Under the pieces are notes generated by a model. The model was not told the origin of the DNA and made no database searches. It saw only the letters and a list, made by a program, of their open reading frames with translations. From Fenollaria massiliensis (lineage in GTDB: Bacteria; Bacillota; Clostridia; Tissierellales; Peptoniphilaceae): a stretch of DNA of 64,000 nucleotides. Both the position numbers and the translations under genes were made by a program. The stretch is from positions 238,227-302,226 of the forward strand of contig NZ_HG326226.1 of the NCBI RefSeq assembly GCF_000312505.2, written 5' to 3'. Positions 1 through 10,001 of this stretch are shown here, one piece after another; within the stretch, counting starts at the first letter, position 1, and every line of letters starts with the position of its first letter.

Positions 1-94
1 ATAACCATAATCAAATGAAAACGAAACGACATTTATAAAGAAAATAAATACAGTAAATTTTAACAATAAGCGTTAAAGGATTTTATAAAAAATA
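1..94 (+). other. 3' part of 16S-23S spacer with 23S processing stem
   Basis: This is the spacer just before 23S rRNA. Bases 1-10 are the exact reverse complement of 2972-2981, and bases 65-73 are the exact reverse complement of 2956-2964, so the flanks of the 23S gene can pair into a long stem. Such stems are the usual RNase III processing site in bacterial pre-rRNA. No tRNA is visible in the part of the spacer inside the window. Confidence 0.75.
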
Positions 95-2951
<2,857 letters not shown>

Positions 2952-2989
2952 AAAGACGCTTATTTAAAGAATTATGGTTATTAAGAAAT

Positions 2990-3103
2990 GTGGCAGCAAT
3001 AGCAAGAGGGAAACACCCGTAACCATACCGAACACGGAAGTTAAGGCTCTTAACGCTGAAGGTACTTGGTTGGAGACGACCTGGGATAATAGGTAGCCGC
3101 CAC
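2990..3103 (+). rRNA. 5S ribosomal RNA
   Basis: About 114 bases with the conserved 5S core CCGAACACGGAAGTTAAG near 3028-3045. The terminal stem closes between GTGGC at 2990-2994 and GCCGCCAC at 3096-3103. It lies 38 bases after 23S and directly before a terminator, so it ends the rRNA operon. No tRNA gene follows. Confidence 0.95.
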
Positions 3104-3110
3104 TTGATTT

Positions 3111-3144
3111 AAACAGTTCATATTTATATGAGCTGTTTTTTTTA
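3111..3144 (+). terminator. rRNA operon terminator
   Basis: Inverted repeat AACAGTTCA / TGAGCTGTT (one G-U pair) around an AT-rich loop, followed by a run of T at 3136-3143. It is an intrinsic terminator placed right after 5S rRNA. Confidence 0.9.
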
Positions 3145-3173
3145 TAAATTATCAAAACTCTATTAAAAAGTGC

Positions 3174-3204
3174 TTGACATGAACCTTGGGGACAGTGATA
3201 TATT
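3174..3204 (+). promoter_or_regulatory. promoter of the MerR gene with 19-bp spacer
   Basis: TTGACA at 3174-3179 and TATATT at 3199-3204 are separated by 19 bases instead of 17. A 19-20 bp spacer is the hallmark of promoters activated by MerR-type regulators, which untwist the DNA. The MerR gene itself starts 22 bases downstream, so autoregulation is likely. No other gene is divergently arranged here. Confidence 0.6.
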
Positions 3205-3225
3205 TTACTTAAGGAGGTTGATACT

Positions 3226-4080
3226 ATGTTAAGAAATGAAGTTCAAGAAAAAACTAATTTAAGCAGAAAAGCAATTGAATACTATGAAGAAAAGGGGTTA
3301 GTTCATCCAAAAAAGCTTGAAAATGGCTATAGGGATTATAGCGACGGAGATGTCGAAGTTTTAAAAAAGATATCACTTTTAAGAAATTTAGGGCTAAGCA
3401 TATCAGAGATTGCTCTTTATCTTGATTCAAAAGAAGAGGTTTTGGCATCTATATTAAGAAGAAAAGAGCACGAGCTCGATATTTGTGAAAAGAGGAAAAA
3501 TGTTCTCAATCTTATTGTAAAAGGTGAGAGCATGGACCTTATTAATGAAGAGCTTGCCGTTATTGATGCGCAGGAGACTATATATGATAAGCTTATCAGA
3601 ATTTTCCCAGGATATTTTGGACAGCTTATTTTTTCATCTTATAAAATATTTTTAAATGAAAGCTTGGACAAAGACGAAGAAGCAGCCTTTAATGAATACA
3701 TTAAGTTTCTAGATAGTCTTCCAAATTTTGAATTAAGTAAGGAGGAGAAAGATTATATAGAAACGATAAGCTCTAGCTTTGATATGAAGACTTTGGACGA
3801 TGTAAACAAAGGAAAACTCCTAGCTGTTGAAAATGCAGAGACTTGGCTTGAAGATAATAAGTACTATATTGAAGTCTATAAAGAGTATAAAAATACTGAT
3901 GAGTATAAAAACAGCTTGATAAAGCTTATTCAAGATAAGCTAAAAATGTTTATGCAAGAAAATAATTATTATGAAAAAGCAATTCCACTAATTAGAAAAT
4001 TTAGCAAAAGCTACAACGCTTACTACGAAAAACTATTAAAGGCGAACGAAGAATATTTAAAATTTAAAGGTAAAAAGTAA
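3226..4080 (+). CDS. MerR family transcriptional regulator
   Basis: 284 residues. Residues 1-70 form a MerR winged helix: the HTH with the RKAIEYYEEKGLV segment, the wing with NGYRDYSDGD, and a following ISLLRNLGLSISEIALYL helix. The remaining ~200 residues are a charged, mostly helical effector or dimerisation region with no cysteine-rich metal site and no recognisable drug-binding fold, so the signal cannot be named. AAGGAGG at 3211-3217 supports the ATG. The promoter just upstream has the elongated spacer that MerR proteins act on, which suggests it controls its own gene. The next gene has its own consensus promoter. Confidence 0.85.
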   Translation: MLRNEVQEKTNLSRKAIEYYEEKGLVHPKKLENGYRDYSDGDVEVLKKISLLRNLGLSISEIALYLDSKEEVLASILRRKEHELDICEKRKNVLNLIVKGESMDLINEELAVIDAQETIYDKLIRIFPGYFGQLIFSSYKIFLNESLDKDEEAAFNEYIKFLDSLPNFELSKEEKDYIETISSSFDMKTLDDVNKGKLLAVENAETWLEDNKYYIEVYKEYKNTDEYKNSLIKLIQDKLKMFMQENNYYEKAIPLIRKFSKSYNAYYEKLLKANEEYLKFKGKK

Positions 4081-4105
4081 AAGTGCACTTACTTATGCAA
4101 AACTA

Positions 4106-4134
4106 TTGCCATAATCCCAAATAAATGCTATAAT
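4106..4134 (+). promoter_or_regulatory. sigma-A promoter of the stalk-domain gene
   Basis: TTGCCA at 4106-4111 and TATAAT at 4129-4134 with a 17-bp spacer. GGAGGA at 4165-4170 precedes the ATG of the next gene. Confidence 0.8.
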
Positions 4135-4176
4135 TGTACTGAGATAAATTCTTAATCTATTTACGGAGGAAAATTT

Positions 4177-4884
4177 ATGAAAAGAAAAAGCAAATTTATT
4201 TTAGCTCTTGTTTTAATGCTAGTGTTCTCAACAGTAGTATTTGCAGCAAGAAAGGTTAACATCACAGTTACTTATGACAATATCAAAGTAGTTGTTGATG
4301 GAAAAGAAGTTCAATTTGGCAAAGACACAAAGGGTAATCAAATCGAGCCATTCATCTACAATGGCACAACATATCTACCTCTACGTGCAGTTGCCGAAGC
4401 AGTTGGCAAAGAAGTTAAGTGGGATCAAAACACTAAGACAGCTTTCTTAGGCGATGGCACAGTTGACATGGGTGAAGTAAATAAGCCATTAACTGAGATT
4501 ATGAAACCATTTAGCACAGAAAAGGCTGAAGTTATAGCTAAAGATGAATATAAGACAAAGTTCTCTTTAGGTGGAAAAGAATATAATAACGGTATTCTTT
4601 TTAACTCTTACACTTATAAAAAGGGACATGCTAATTTTAACCTAGAAGGCAAGTACACTAATCTAACAGGTCTACTAGGAGCTGATCAAGAAGGACTTAC
4701 AGTAAAGGTTGACTTTGTTGGTGATGGCAAGCTTATTCAATCATTTGATGTAGTTGGTGGACAATTACCAGTTAACGTTAACTTAAATGTTACAGGCGTT
4801 AGACTTCTTGAAATTAAGTTTGAATGGACAGACGGTCTATACAGCACAACATACACTGGTTTTGCTGATGTATTTGTAAAATAA
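4177..4884 (+). CDS. secreted stalk-domain (copper amine oxidase N-like) protein
   Basis: 235 residues with a signal peptide (MKRKSKFILALVLMLVFSTVVFAA, cleavage near 24). Residues about 25-95 match the copper amine oxidase N-terminal 'stalk' domain common in Firmicutes surface proteins, seen in the segment NGTTYLPLRAVAEAVGKEVKWD. The C-terminal half, from about 115, with KGHANFNLEGKYTNLTG and a final beta-rich stretch, resembles an NPCBM-like carbohydrate-binding fold; that part is a weaker call. No catalytic residues are seen. It is monocistronic: strong promoter in front and terminator behind. A role at the cell wall or in glycan binding is an inference. Confidence 0.75.
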   Translation: MKRKSKFILALVLMLVFSTVVFAARKVNITVTYDNIKVVVDGKEVQFGKDTKGNQIEPFIYNGTTYLPLRAVAEAVGKEVKWDQNTKTAFLGDGTVDMGEVNKPLTEIMKPFSTEKAEVIAKDEYKTKFSLGGKEYNNGILFNSYTYKKGHANFNLEGKYTNLTGLLGADQEGLTVKVDFVGDGKLIQSFDVVGGQLPVNVNLNVTGVRLLEIKFEWTDGLYSTTYTGFADVFVK

Positions 4885-4908
4885 TAAATATAATCATAAA
4901 TATAATCA

Positions 4909-4938
4909 TAGCCGAATATTTTTGTATGCGGCTTTTTT
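4909..4938 (+). terminator. intrinsic terminator
   Basis: AGCCG at 4910-4914 pairs with CGGCT at 4929-4933 and is followed by a T run. It ends the stalk-domain transcript. Confidence 0.8.
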
Positions 4939-4965
4939 GCTCAAAAAGCCATTTTGTGGTATAAT
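4937..4965 (+). promoter_or_regulatory. promoter of the YfjL-like gene
   Basis: TTGCTC at 4937-4942, a 17-bp spacer, then TATAAT at 4960-4965 preceded by TGG (extended -10). It starts inside the T run of the preceding terminator. Confidence 0.65.
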
Positions 4966-4987
4966 TTACTAAAGGAGGCTGATCTAA

Positions 4988-5737
4988 GTGAGTAAAACTA
5001 TGAAAATAATATTATACACAGCTCTTGCAATACTTTTAGCTATTGTTTTATTCATTGTGCTCTCATTCTATGGCAATCCCATTAGCAAAATTATGGCGGA
5101 CAAGGCAGCGGATCAATATTTAGAAACACATCACAGAGACCTTGACCTTGTGCGTGAACGCGCCTACTACAATTTTAAGGACGGGACCTACGTCGTAGAG
5201 CTCTGGGACAAGAATAGCATTGATACAAAGTTTACACTTGACTTCGATAGCTTTGGCAAGATGAAGCGCGACACTTTTGATGATAGGCTTTTCAACACTT
5301 TCCGCAGATACATGGGCTTTTTAGACGATTTGGGAGATGAGATAGCTAAAGACAGCGGACTTGATTTTGTAATTTGGCTAAGACCTGACGATAACTTTGA
5401 TTATAGAGCGCATCTAACACTTGATCAAGACTTCGATAAGGATAATTTGCCAAGCAAGATTACAGCAGGTTTTAAGGCTTATGCGGAAAAACCAAGTTTA
5501 GATGATTTAATGAATGGACTTAAAAAAGTCTACGAGGCTCTTAAGGAAAGAAATATAGCCGTGTCCACTTATTCAGGCCTTGTAGTTCCTAACGCTGATA
5601 AGGCTGAAGAGGGCAGGGCAGAATCTTGGGCGAACGCTATCAGCGCGGGTGACGTGCCAGAAAGAGTGATTGTGGATGGGGATATGGAGGAGTTAAAAAG
5701 ACTTTTCGACGAGGGCAATAAAATTTTGCACAAATAA
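4988..5737 (+). CDS. YfjL-like membrane-anchored protein
   Basis: 249 residues. One N-terminal membrane helix (about 7-27) is followed by SFYGNPISKIMADKAADQYLE, which is the start signature of the YfjL-like family of Firmicutes; the rest is extracytoplasmic. The start is taken at GTG 4988 because AAAGGAGG (4971-4978) lies at ideal distance; an internal ATG at 5000 is the alternative. Function is unknown in the family. A shorter paralogue sits at 7860-8225, on the other side of the ABC-F gene. Confidence 0.7.
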   Translation: MSKTMKIILYTALAILLAIVLFIVLSFYGNPISKIMADKAADQYLETHHRDLDLVRERAYYNFKDGTYVVELWDKNSIDTKFTLDFDSFGKMKRDTFDDRLFNTFRRYMGFLDDLGDEIAKDSGLDFVIWLRPDDNFDYRAHLTLDQDFDKDNLPSKITAGFKAYAEKPSLDDLMNGLKKVYEALKERNIAVSTYSGLVVPNADKAEEGRAESWANAISAGDVPERVIVDGDMEELKRLFDEGNKILHK

Positions 5738-5773
5738 TACGAATGATTTTATTCCCTAAATTATGAATAATAT

Positions 5774-5802
5774 TTTAAAATTATGAAAGTATTTGATAAA
5801 AT
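5774..5802 (+). promoter_or_regulatory. possible promoter of the ABC-F leader
   Basis: TTTAAA at 5774-5779, 17 bases, TAAAAT at 5797-5802. It is weak but correctly placed ahead of the leader peptide. Confidence 0.4.
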
Positions 5803-5840
5803 AAAAATATAAATTTCAAAGAATTTGGAGGTATAGACAG

Positions 5841-5870
5841 ATGACAATTAATAAATTTTCTTTTAAATAA
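5841..5870 (+). CDS. leader peptide MTINKFSFK
   Basis: A nine-residue frame, ATG at 5841 to TAA at 5868-5870, with its own Shine-Dalgarno GGAGGT at 5827-5832. It sits 39 bases before an antibiotic-resistance-type ABC-F gene and just ahead of a hairpin. Short leader peptides of this kind sense stalled ribosomes upstream of several ABC-F and erm genes. Its translation is inferred from the start signals only. Confidence 0.6.
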   Translation: MTINKFSFK

Positions 5871-5873
5871 TAC

Positions 5874-5906
5874 GAGAGGTTAAGTCCTCTCAAAAAATAA
5901 GGAGGA
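5874..5906 (+). promoter_or_regulatory. candidate translational attenuator of the ABC-F gene
   Basis: GAGAGG (5874-5879) pairs perfectly with CCTCTC (5886-5891). The same CCTCT stretch is also complementary to the ribosome binding site AGGAGG at 5900-5905. Two exclusive structures are therefore possible, one of which hides the start region of the ABC-F gene. There is no T run, so control of translation is more likely than transcription termination. Confidence 0.5.
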
Positions 5907-5909
5907 TTT

Positions 5910-7508
5910 ATGATATATATAGATAATCTAAAAAAAGAAATTAACACAAGAACGTTATTTGAAATAAAAAATTTGACCATTGGAGAAGACAATAAAATTG
6001 CTTTAATCGGTGATAATGGAGCTGGTAAAACAAGTTTCTTTAAAATTCTAATAGGCAAAGATACAGACTACAGTGGGAAAATTGATGTACAAATTAAAAT
6101 AGCCCATCTTTTAAATGACGATGAAGAAGAAAAATTTTCACATGATAACTATGTTAAAGCTAAACTTAATAAAGAGGAAAAATTTAGTCCTGGTGAATAC
6201 CAAAGACTGAAGCTAGCGAAACTCTTATCGAATGAACAAAGTTTTTTATTGATTGATGAACCAACATCTCATTTGGATATAAAACAGAAGAAAAACTTAG
6301 CAGAAAGTCTAAGAAATAGAGATAAAGGTTATATTCTTATTTCCCACGACCGTGATTTTATAAACCAAACATGTGATAAGATTTTTGAATTATCACATGG
6401 AGAACTAGAAGTATTTAATGGTGACTATACTTTCTACCTGGATGAAAGAGTTAAGAGGAAGAAATTCGCTCAGAAAGAATACGAAGGCTATGTTAATGAA
6501 AAGAAAAGATTGACAGGCATAGTAAATGACATAAAAGCTCAAACGTTAAAAGTGAGAACAACTCCCAAAAGAATGGGCAATTCAGAAGCTAGACTCCATA
6601 AAATGGGTGGACAAGGCAATAAGAAAAAACTAGATAAGCAAGTTAAATCCATTAAATCAAGAATAGATCAGCTTGAAGTTAAAGAAAAGCCAAAAGAAGA
6701 AGCCGAAATTAAATTAACTATTGATGAAAAGGATAAAATATTTTCCAAAGTACTAGTAAGAGCTGAAAAATTAAGCAAAAGCTTTGATGATAAAGTTCTT
6801 TTCGATAATGCTAATCTTGAAATCCCAAATAAGAAAAAGATAGCTTTATTAGGAGATAACGGTTCAGGAAAAACAACTATTTTAAATATGATTGTAGACA
6901 AAGAAGTATGGTGTCATCCTAATCTTAAAATTGGCTATTATAGTCAGTTGGGTGAAATTATTGATGAAAAGAAAACAGTATTAGAAAATGTTTTTGAAAG
7001 CTCAATCTATGATCAAACGATGACTAGAATTATTTTGGCTAGGTTAGGATTCAAAGAAGACGAAGTCTTTAAGATGGTAGACGTTCTAAGCGATGGGGAA
7101 AGAGCAAAGGTAAAGCTAGCAAAGCTTGTCACATCTGATTTTAATTTTTTAATTATGGATGAACCAACGAACTTCCTAGATATTAGAGCAATTGAAGCCT
7201 TAGAAGAATTGTTGATAGGATATGATAGACCGCTACTGTTTGTGACCCACGATGTCTCGTTTATAAACAACATAGCGGATGGACTTATTATCATTAAGAA
7301 CAAAAAGTTGGAGAGTTTTTCGGGCAATCTAGCTCAGTATCAAAATCGTAGAGAAAAGTTGAAAGAAAATAAAAATTCTAACGATTTTCTTATAGAATTT
7401 AGATTAACTGCCATTAATAATCGTTTGGCAAGTGAGATTCCAAAAGAAGAAAGAGAAGAATTAGAAGCAGAGTACGAGAGACTTTTGAAACACAGAGATA
7501 ATAATTAA
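5910..7508 (+). CDS. ABC-F family ribosome-protection ATPase
   Basis: 532 residues, no membrane segments, two ABC domains in tandem. First: Walker A GDNGAGKT (about 34-41), signature FSPGE, Walker B LLIDEPTSHLD. Second: Walker A GDNGSGKT, signature LSDGE, Walker B LIMDEPTNFLD, H-loop VTHD. Between them is a long basic linker containing RMGNSEARLHKMGGQGNKKK, typical of the antibiotic-resistance group (Msr/Lsa/VmlR/CplR-like). Such proteins enter the E site and displace drugs from the peptidyl-transferase centre. The first signature is SPGE rather than SGGE, which is unusual. The leader peptide and hairpin upstream suggest induction by ribosome stalling. Which drugs it acts on cannot be read from the sequence. 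Confidence 0.88.
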   Translation: MIYIDNLKKEINTRTLFEIKNLTIGEDNKIALIGDNGAGKTSFFKILIGKDTDYSGKIDVQIKIAHLLNDDEEEKFSHDNYVKAKLNKEEKFSPGEYQRLKLAKLLSNEQSFLLIDEPTSHLDIKQKKNLAESLRNRDKGYILISHDRDFINQTCDKIFELSHGELEVFNGDYTFYLDERVKRKKFAQKEYEGYVNEKKRLTGIVNDIKAQTLKVRTTPKRMGNSEARLHKMGGQGNKKKLDKQVKSIKSRIDQLEVKEKPKEEAEIKLTIDEKDKIFSKVLVRAEKLSKSFDDKVLFDNANLEIPNKKKIALLGDNGSGKTTILNMIVDKEVWCHPNLKIGYYSQLGEIIDEKKTVLENVFESSIYDQTMTRIILARLGFKEDEVFKMVDVLSDGERAKVKLAKLVTSDFNFLIMDEPTNFLDIRAIEALEELLIGYDRPLLFVTHDVSFINNIADGLIIIKNKKLESFSGNLAQYQNRREKLKENKNSNDFLIEFRLTAINNRLASEIPKEEREELEAEYERLLKHRDNN

Positions 7509-7646
7509 AGCTTATGGACCAGCAAGCCTCTAGACTTCTATCACAATCAGATGCTACAGACATTGATTTTGCTTAGGATTTTTCACTTTCTTCAATTTGC
7601 TTACTAAAGCCATTTTTATCCAAGTGCTTCTTATAGTGCAAAGGTT

Positions 7647-7764
7647 GTTAAGTCCATGCACCAAGAGAACAAGTGAAACTAAGTTCGATTGGCTATGCAT
7701 GCCTTATTCCAGAGTTTACAAAGGTACGTAGCGAAGTGAACGTCGATTTGATTAAACTTAGGGC
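7647..7764 (+). repeat. E-module intergenic repeat, copy 1
   Basis: About 118 bp nearly identical to 49837-49955. The first half folds: CATGCACCAA...GAAC pairs with GTTC..TTGG..TGCATG (about 7656-7703). It fills most of the gap between the ABC-F gene and the next gene; the 7509-7646 part shows nothing else recognisable. Apparent reading frames in it come from the repeat and are not believed. Confidence 0.8.
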
Positions 7765-7859
7765 AGTTCAAAAATTATGTATAAATCTAATATATCACAG
7801 AGTAACTGTTCAAGTCATTTTATTGACTCAAATCAAGTTTAAGTTTAAAAGGAGGACTT

Positions 7860-8225
7860 ATGAAAGGATTAAAAAATTTATCACTATTTATATCAATTTT
7901 AGTAATATTTTTCGCCATACTCATAATTCTTTCGTTCTTTGGCAATCCAATCTCTAAAGGTGTGGTGAAAGTTAAAGCATATAATTATTTAAAAGAGAAT
8001 TGCAGTGATTATGAAGCCAAGAGCATTGAAATGGTCTATGATTTAGTAAATTCTTCATACCTTGTAAATGTTTACGACAGTGGCAGTGAAGAGATTGAAT
8101 TTACTTTAGTCTATAATTATTTTGGATGTTTTAAGAAAAAAGTTTCAAGAAATATAAGTTTAAATAAAGAAAGCGTGGGCATATCATCACTACCCACGCT
8201 TTTTCTATTGGCAAAGCTAAAATAA
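7860..8225 (+). CDS. truncated YfjL-like paralogue
   Basis: 121 residues, against 249 for the full-length paralogue at 4988. It has the same N-terminal helix and SFFGNPISKGVVKVKAYNYLKEN signature, then a short extracytoplasmic part. Similarity stops near residue 100, and the final codons run through a terminator hairpin at 8171-8204, so the gene looks 3'-truncated. AAAGGAGGA at 7848-7856 is a good ribosome binding site. It may be a decaying duplicate or a functional short form; I favour decay. Confidence 0.6.
   Translation: MKGLKNLSLFISILVIFFAILIILSFFGNPISKGVVKVKAYNYLKENCSDYEAKSIEMVYDLVNSSYLVNVYDSGSEEIEFTLVYNYFGCFKKKVSRNISLNKESVGISSLPTLFLLAKLK
8171..8204 (+). terminator. terminator inside the 3' end of the truncated yfjL-like gene
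   Basis: AAGCGTGGG (8171-8179) pairs perfectly with CCCACGCTT (8193-8201), followed by T. It lies before the stop codon of the short frame, so transcription probably ends within that frame. Confidence 0.8.
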
Positions 8226-8300
8226 TATCTATAATAAACCCAGCCATTATAAAGAAATTTAATGCATCTGTAAACTATCCTATTTAAGAGAAAATATATA

Positions 8301-8340
8301 GTCAAAACAGATTGACTTTTTTCTATATGTATGTTAGTAT
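8301..8340 (+). promoter_or_regulatory. ars promoter and candidate ArsR operator
   Basis: TTGACT at 8312-8317, 17 bases, TAGTAT at 8335-8340. GTCAA (8301-8305) and TTGAC (8312-8316) form an inverted repeat with 6 bases between, overlapping the -35 box. This fits the TCAA-N6-TTGA type of ArsR operator known in Firmicutes. Confidence 0.55.
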
Positions 8341-8370
8341 TGTTTTAGAGACAAGAAAGGAGTGAAGGAT

Positions 8371-8694
8371 ATGGGTGAAAATATTTATGAAGCTGTTTCT
8401 AAAAAGCTTAAGGCGATATCGGATCAAAAGAGGCTAAAGATTGTTGACATGCTATCTTGCGGTGAGCTTTGTGCCTGTGAGATTCTTGAAAAGTTTGACA
8501 TCACTCAGCCGACTCTGTCTAGTGACATGAAAAAGCTTGAGGAGGCAAAGCTTGTAAAGAGCCGCCGCGAGGGCAAGAACACTTATTACACGCTAAACAA
8601 AAAGGCGCTTGAGCACTTCCTTGAGCAGCTTGAGTACATTTTTGGCGACAAGCCTGATTGCATCTGCCACAGCGAGGAGAAGCTTGATTACTAA
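8371..8694 (+). CDS. arsR: ArsR family arsenic-responsive repressor
   Basis: 107 residues counted from ATG 8371; an upstream GTG at 8362 overlaps the Shine-Dalgarno AAGGAG (8357-8362) and is rejected. It is a winged helix-turn-helix protein with the ELCACEIL metal site (CxC in the DNA-recognition region), as in ArsR proteins that bind As(III). The C terminus adds CICH, possibly a further ligand. The next gene is an Acr3 arsenite exporter, so this is the repressor of a two-gene ars operon released by arsenite or antimonite. Confidence 0.9.
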   Translation: MGENIYEAVSKKLKAISDQKRLKIVDMLSCGELCACEILEKFDITQPTLSSDMKKLEEAKLVKSRREGKNTYYTLNKKALEHFLEQLEYIFGDKPDCICHSEEKLDY

Positions 8695-8814
8695 GATATT
8701 TATATAAGTTTTGAGCATATTGAGCCAATAAGTGCTTCTAACGGCACTGAACACATCTGATATGGCGAAATGCACTAAAATAATTTTTAAGTAATTAAAT
8801 CTAAGGGAGACAAT

Positions 8815-9861
8815 ATGAAAAAAGCAAATAATAAAGCAATAGGATCATTTCAAAAGAATTTATCGCTATGGGTATTGCTATGCATGGTTTTTGGAACTTT
8901 GCTTGGCAAATTCATCCCTGCAATTCCACAGCTACTGAATAAACTATCTATCGCAGGTATTTCTGTTCCGATAGCTATTTTGATTTGGGTTATGATATAT
9001 CCAATGATGATAAAAGTAGACTTTCAAAGTATAAAAGAAGTAGGCAAAAATCCTAAGGGACTATTTATAACATGGATAACAAATTGGCTAATCAAGCCAT
9101 TTACAATGTTTGCCTTGGCTTACGTATTTATGTTTGTAATATTTAAATCATTTATTACTCCGCAGCTAGCAACAGAGTATTTGGCTGGTATGGTGCTTCT
9201 TGGAGCAGCACCTTGTACTGCCATGGTTTTTGTTTGGAGCACTCTAACTGACGGTAACCCAGCATATACTGTTGTACAAGTAGCGACAAACGACCTTATT
9301 ATCTTGTTAGCTTTTGTGCCGATAGTAAAGTTTTTACTTGGCGTTTCAAATGTAGTTGTTCCATACAGCACATTGTTTATAAGTATCTTTCTATTTGTAG
9401 TAGTGCCACTAGTTGCAGGTGTACTTACTAGAGTAGTAGTTACTAAAAAGAAAGGAAAAGAGTATTTAGAAAATAATTTTCTTCACAAATTTGACAATGC
9501 AACAAGCATCGGCCTACTTTTAACTCTTGTACTAATATTTAGCTCTCAGGCAGAAGTTATCATCAACAATCCACTTCACATCATATTGATAGCAGTGCCA
9601 CTTATAATACAAACTTATTTAATATTTTTCCTTGCATTTGGAGCAAGTAAAATACTAAAACTACCTTTTGATATTGCCTGCCCTGCTGGAATGATAGGTG
9701 CATCAAACTTTTTTGAACTTGCCCTAGCAGTTTCGATAGCTTTGTTTGGAACAAAAAGTGGAGCTGCGCTAGCTACGACTGTAGGAGTGCTTACCGAAGT
9801 TCCTGTCATGCTTTCATTAGTTAAGATAGCTAATAAGTCAAAAGCTAAGGCTAATATATAA
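8815..9861 (+). CDS. acr3: Acr3-type arsenite efflux permease
   Basis: 348 residues with about ten membrane helices. The conserved Acr3 motif GAAPCTAMVFVWS (near residue 130) contains the essential cysteine, and GASNFFELALAVSIALFG is the second family block near the C terminus. Acr3 exports arsenite by proton antiport across the cell membrane. It follows arsR by 120 bases, with a ribosome binding site AAGGGAG and a terminator just behind. No arsC reductase or arsA is nearby, so this unit protects against As(III) only. The name arsB is also used for such genes. Confidence 0.93.
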   Translation: MKKANNKAIGSFQKNLSLWVLLCMVFGTLLGKFIPAIPQLLNKLSIAGISVPIAILIWVMIYPMMIKVDFQSIKEVGKNPKGLFITWITNWLIKPFTMFALAYVFMFVIFKSFITPQLATEYLAGMVLLGAAPCTAMVFVWSTLTDGNPAYTVVQVATNDLIILLAFVPIVKFLLGVSNVVVPYSTLFISIFLFVVVPLVAGVLTRVVVTKKKGKEYLENNFLHKFDNATSIGLLLTLVLIFSSQAEVIINNPLHIILIAVPLIIQTYLIFFLAFGASKILKLPFDIACPAGMIGASNFFELALAVSIALFGTKSGAALATTVGVLTEVPVMLSLVKIANKSKAKANI

Positions 9862-9903
9862 AGGCACATTGGGGTGAAATACAAGATTTATTTGAAATGA
9901 AAT

Positions 9904-9937
9904 TAGCTTATCTGTACTGGATAAGCTCTTTTTCTTC
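9904..9937 (+). terminator. ars operon terminator
   Basis: AGCTTATC pairs with GATAAGCT over a 7-base loop, followed by CTTTTTCTT. It lies upstream of the radical SAM start chosen here and shows that an earlier in-frame ATG at 9897 is not the true start. Confidence 0.85.
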
Positions 9938-9956
9938 CCCTATTCCTGCCCATATC

Positions 9957-9985
9957 TTGCCAAAATCGCCATTTAGTGATACAAT
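9957..9985 (+). promoter_or_regulatory. promoter of the radical SAM-DUF4130 pair
   Basis: TTGCCA at 9957-9962, 17 bases, TACAAT at 9980-9985. Only about 10 bases separate the expected transcript start from the ATG, but AGGTGA at 9992-9997 is retained. Confidence 0.65.
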
Positions 9986-10001
9986 TATCTTAGGTGATTT
10001 T

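Noticed and set aside
7673..7957. 94-codon frame on the plus strand
   Set aside because: It is translation of the E-module repeat and then overlaps the true YfjL-like start in another frame.
8731..8750. AGTGC...GCACT hairpin between arsR and acr3 as terminator
   Set aside because: The stem is short and no T run follows.
9897..10001. Upstream extension of the radical SAM gene
   Set aside because: It contains the ars terminator and the gene's own promoter; the family start is at 10002.
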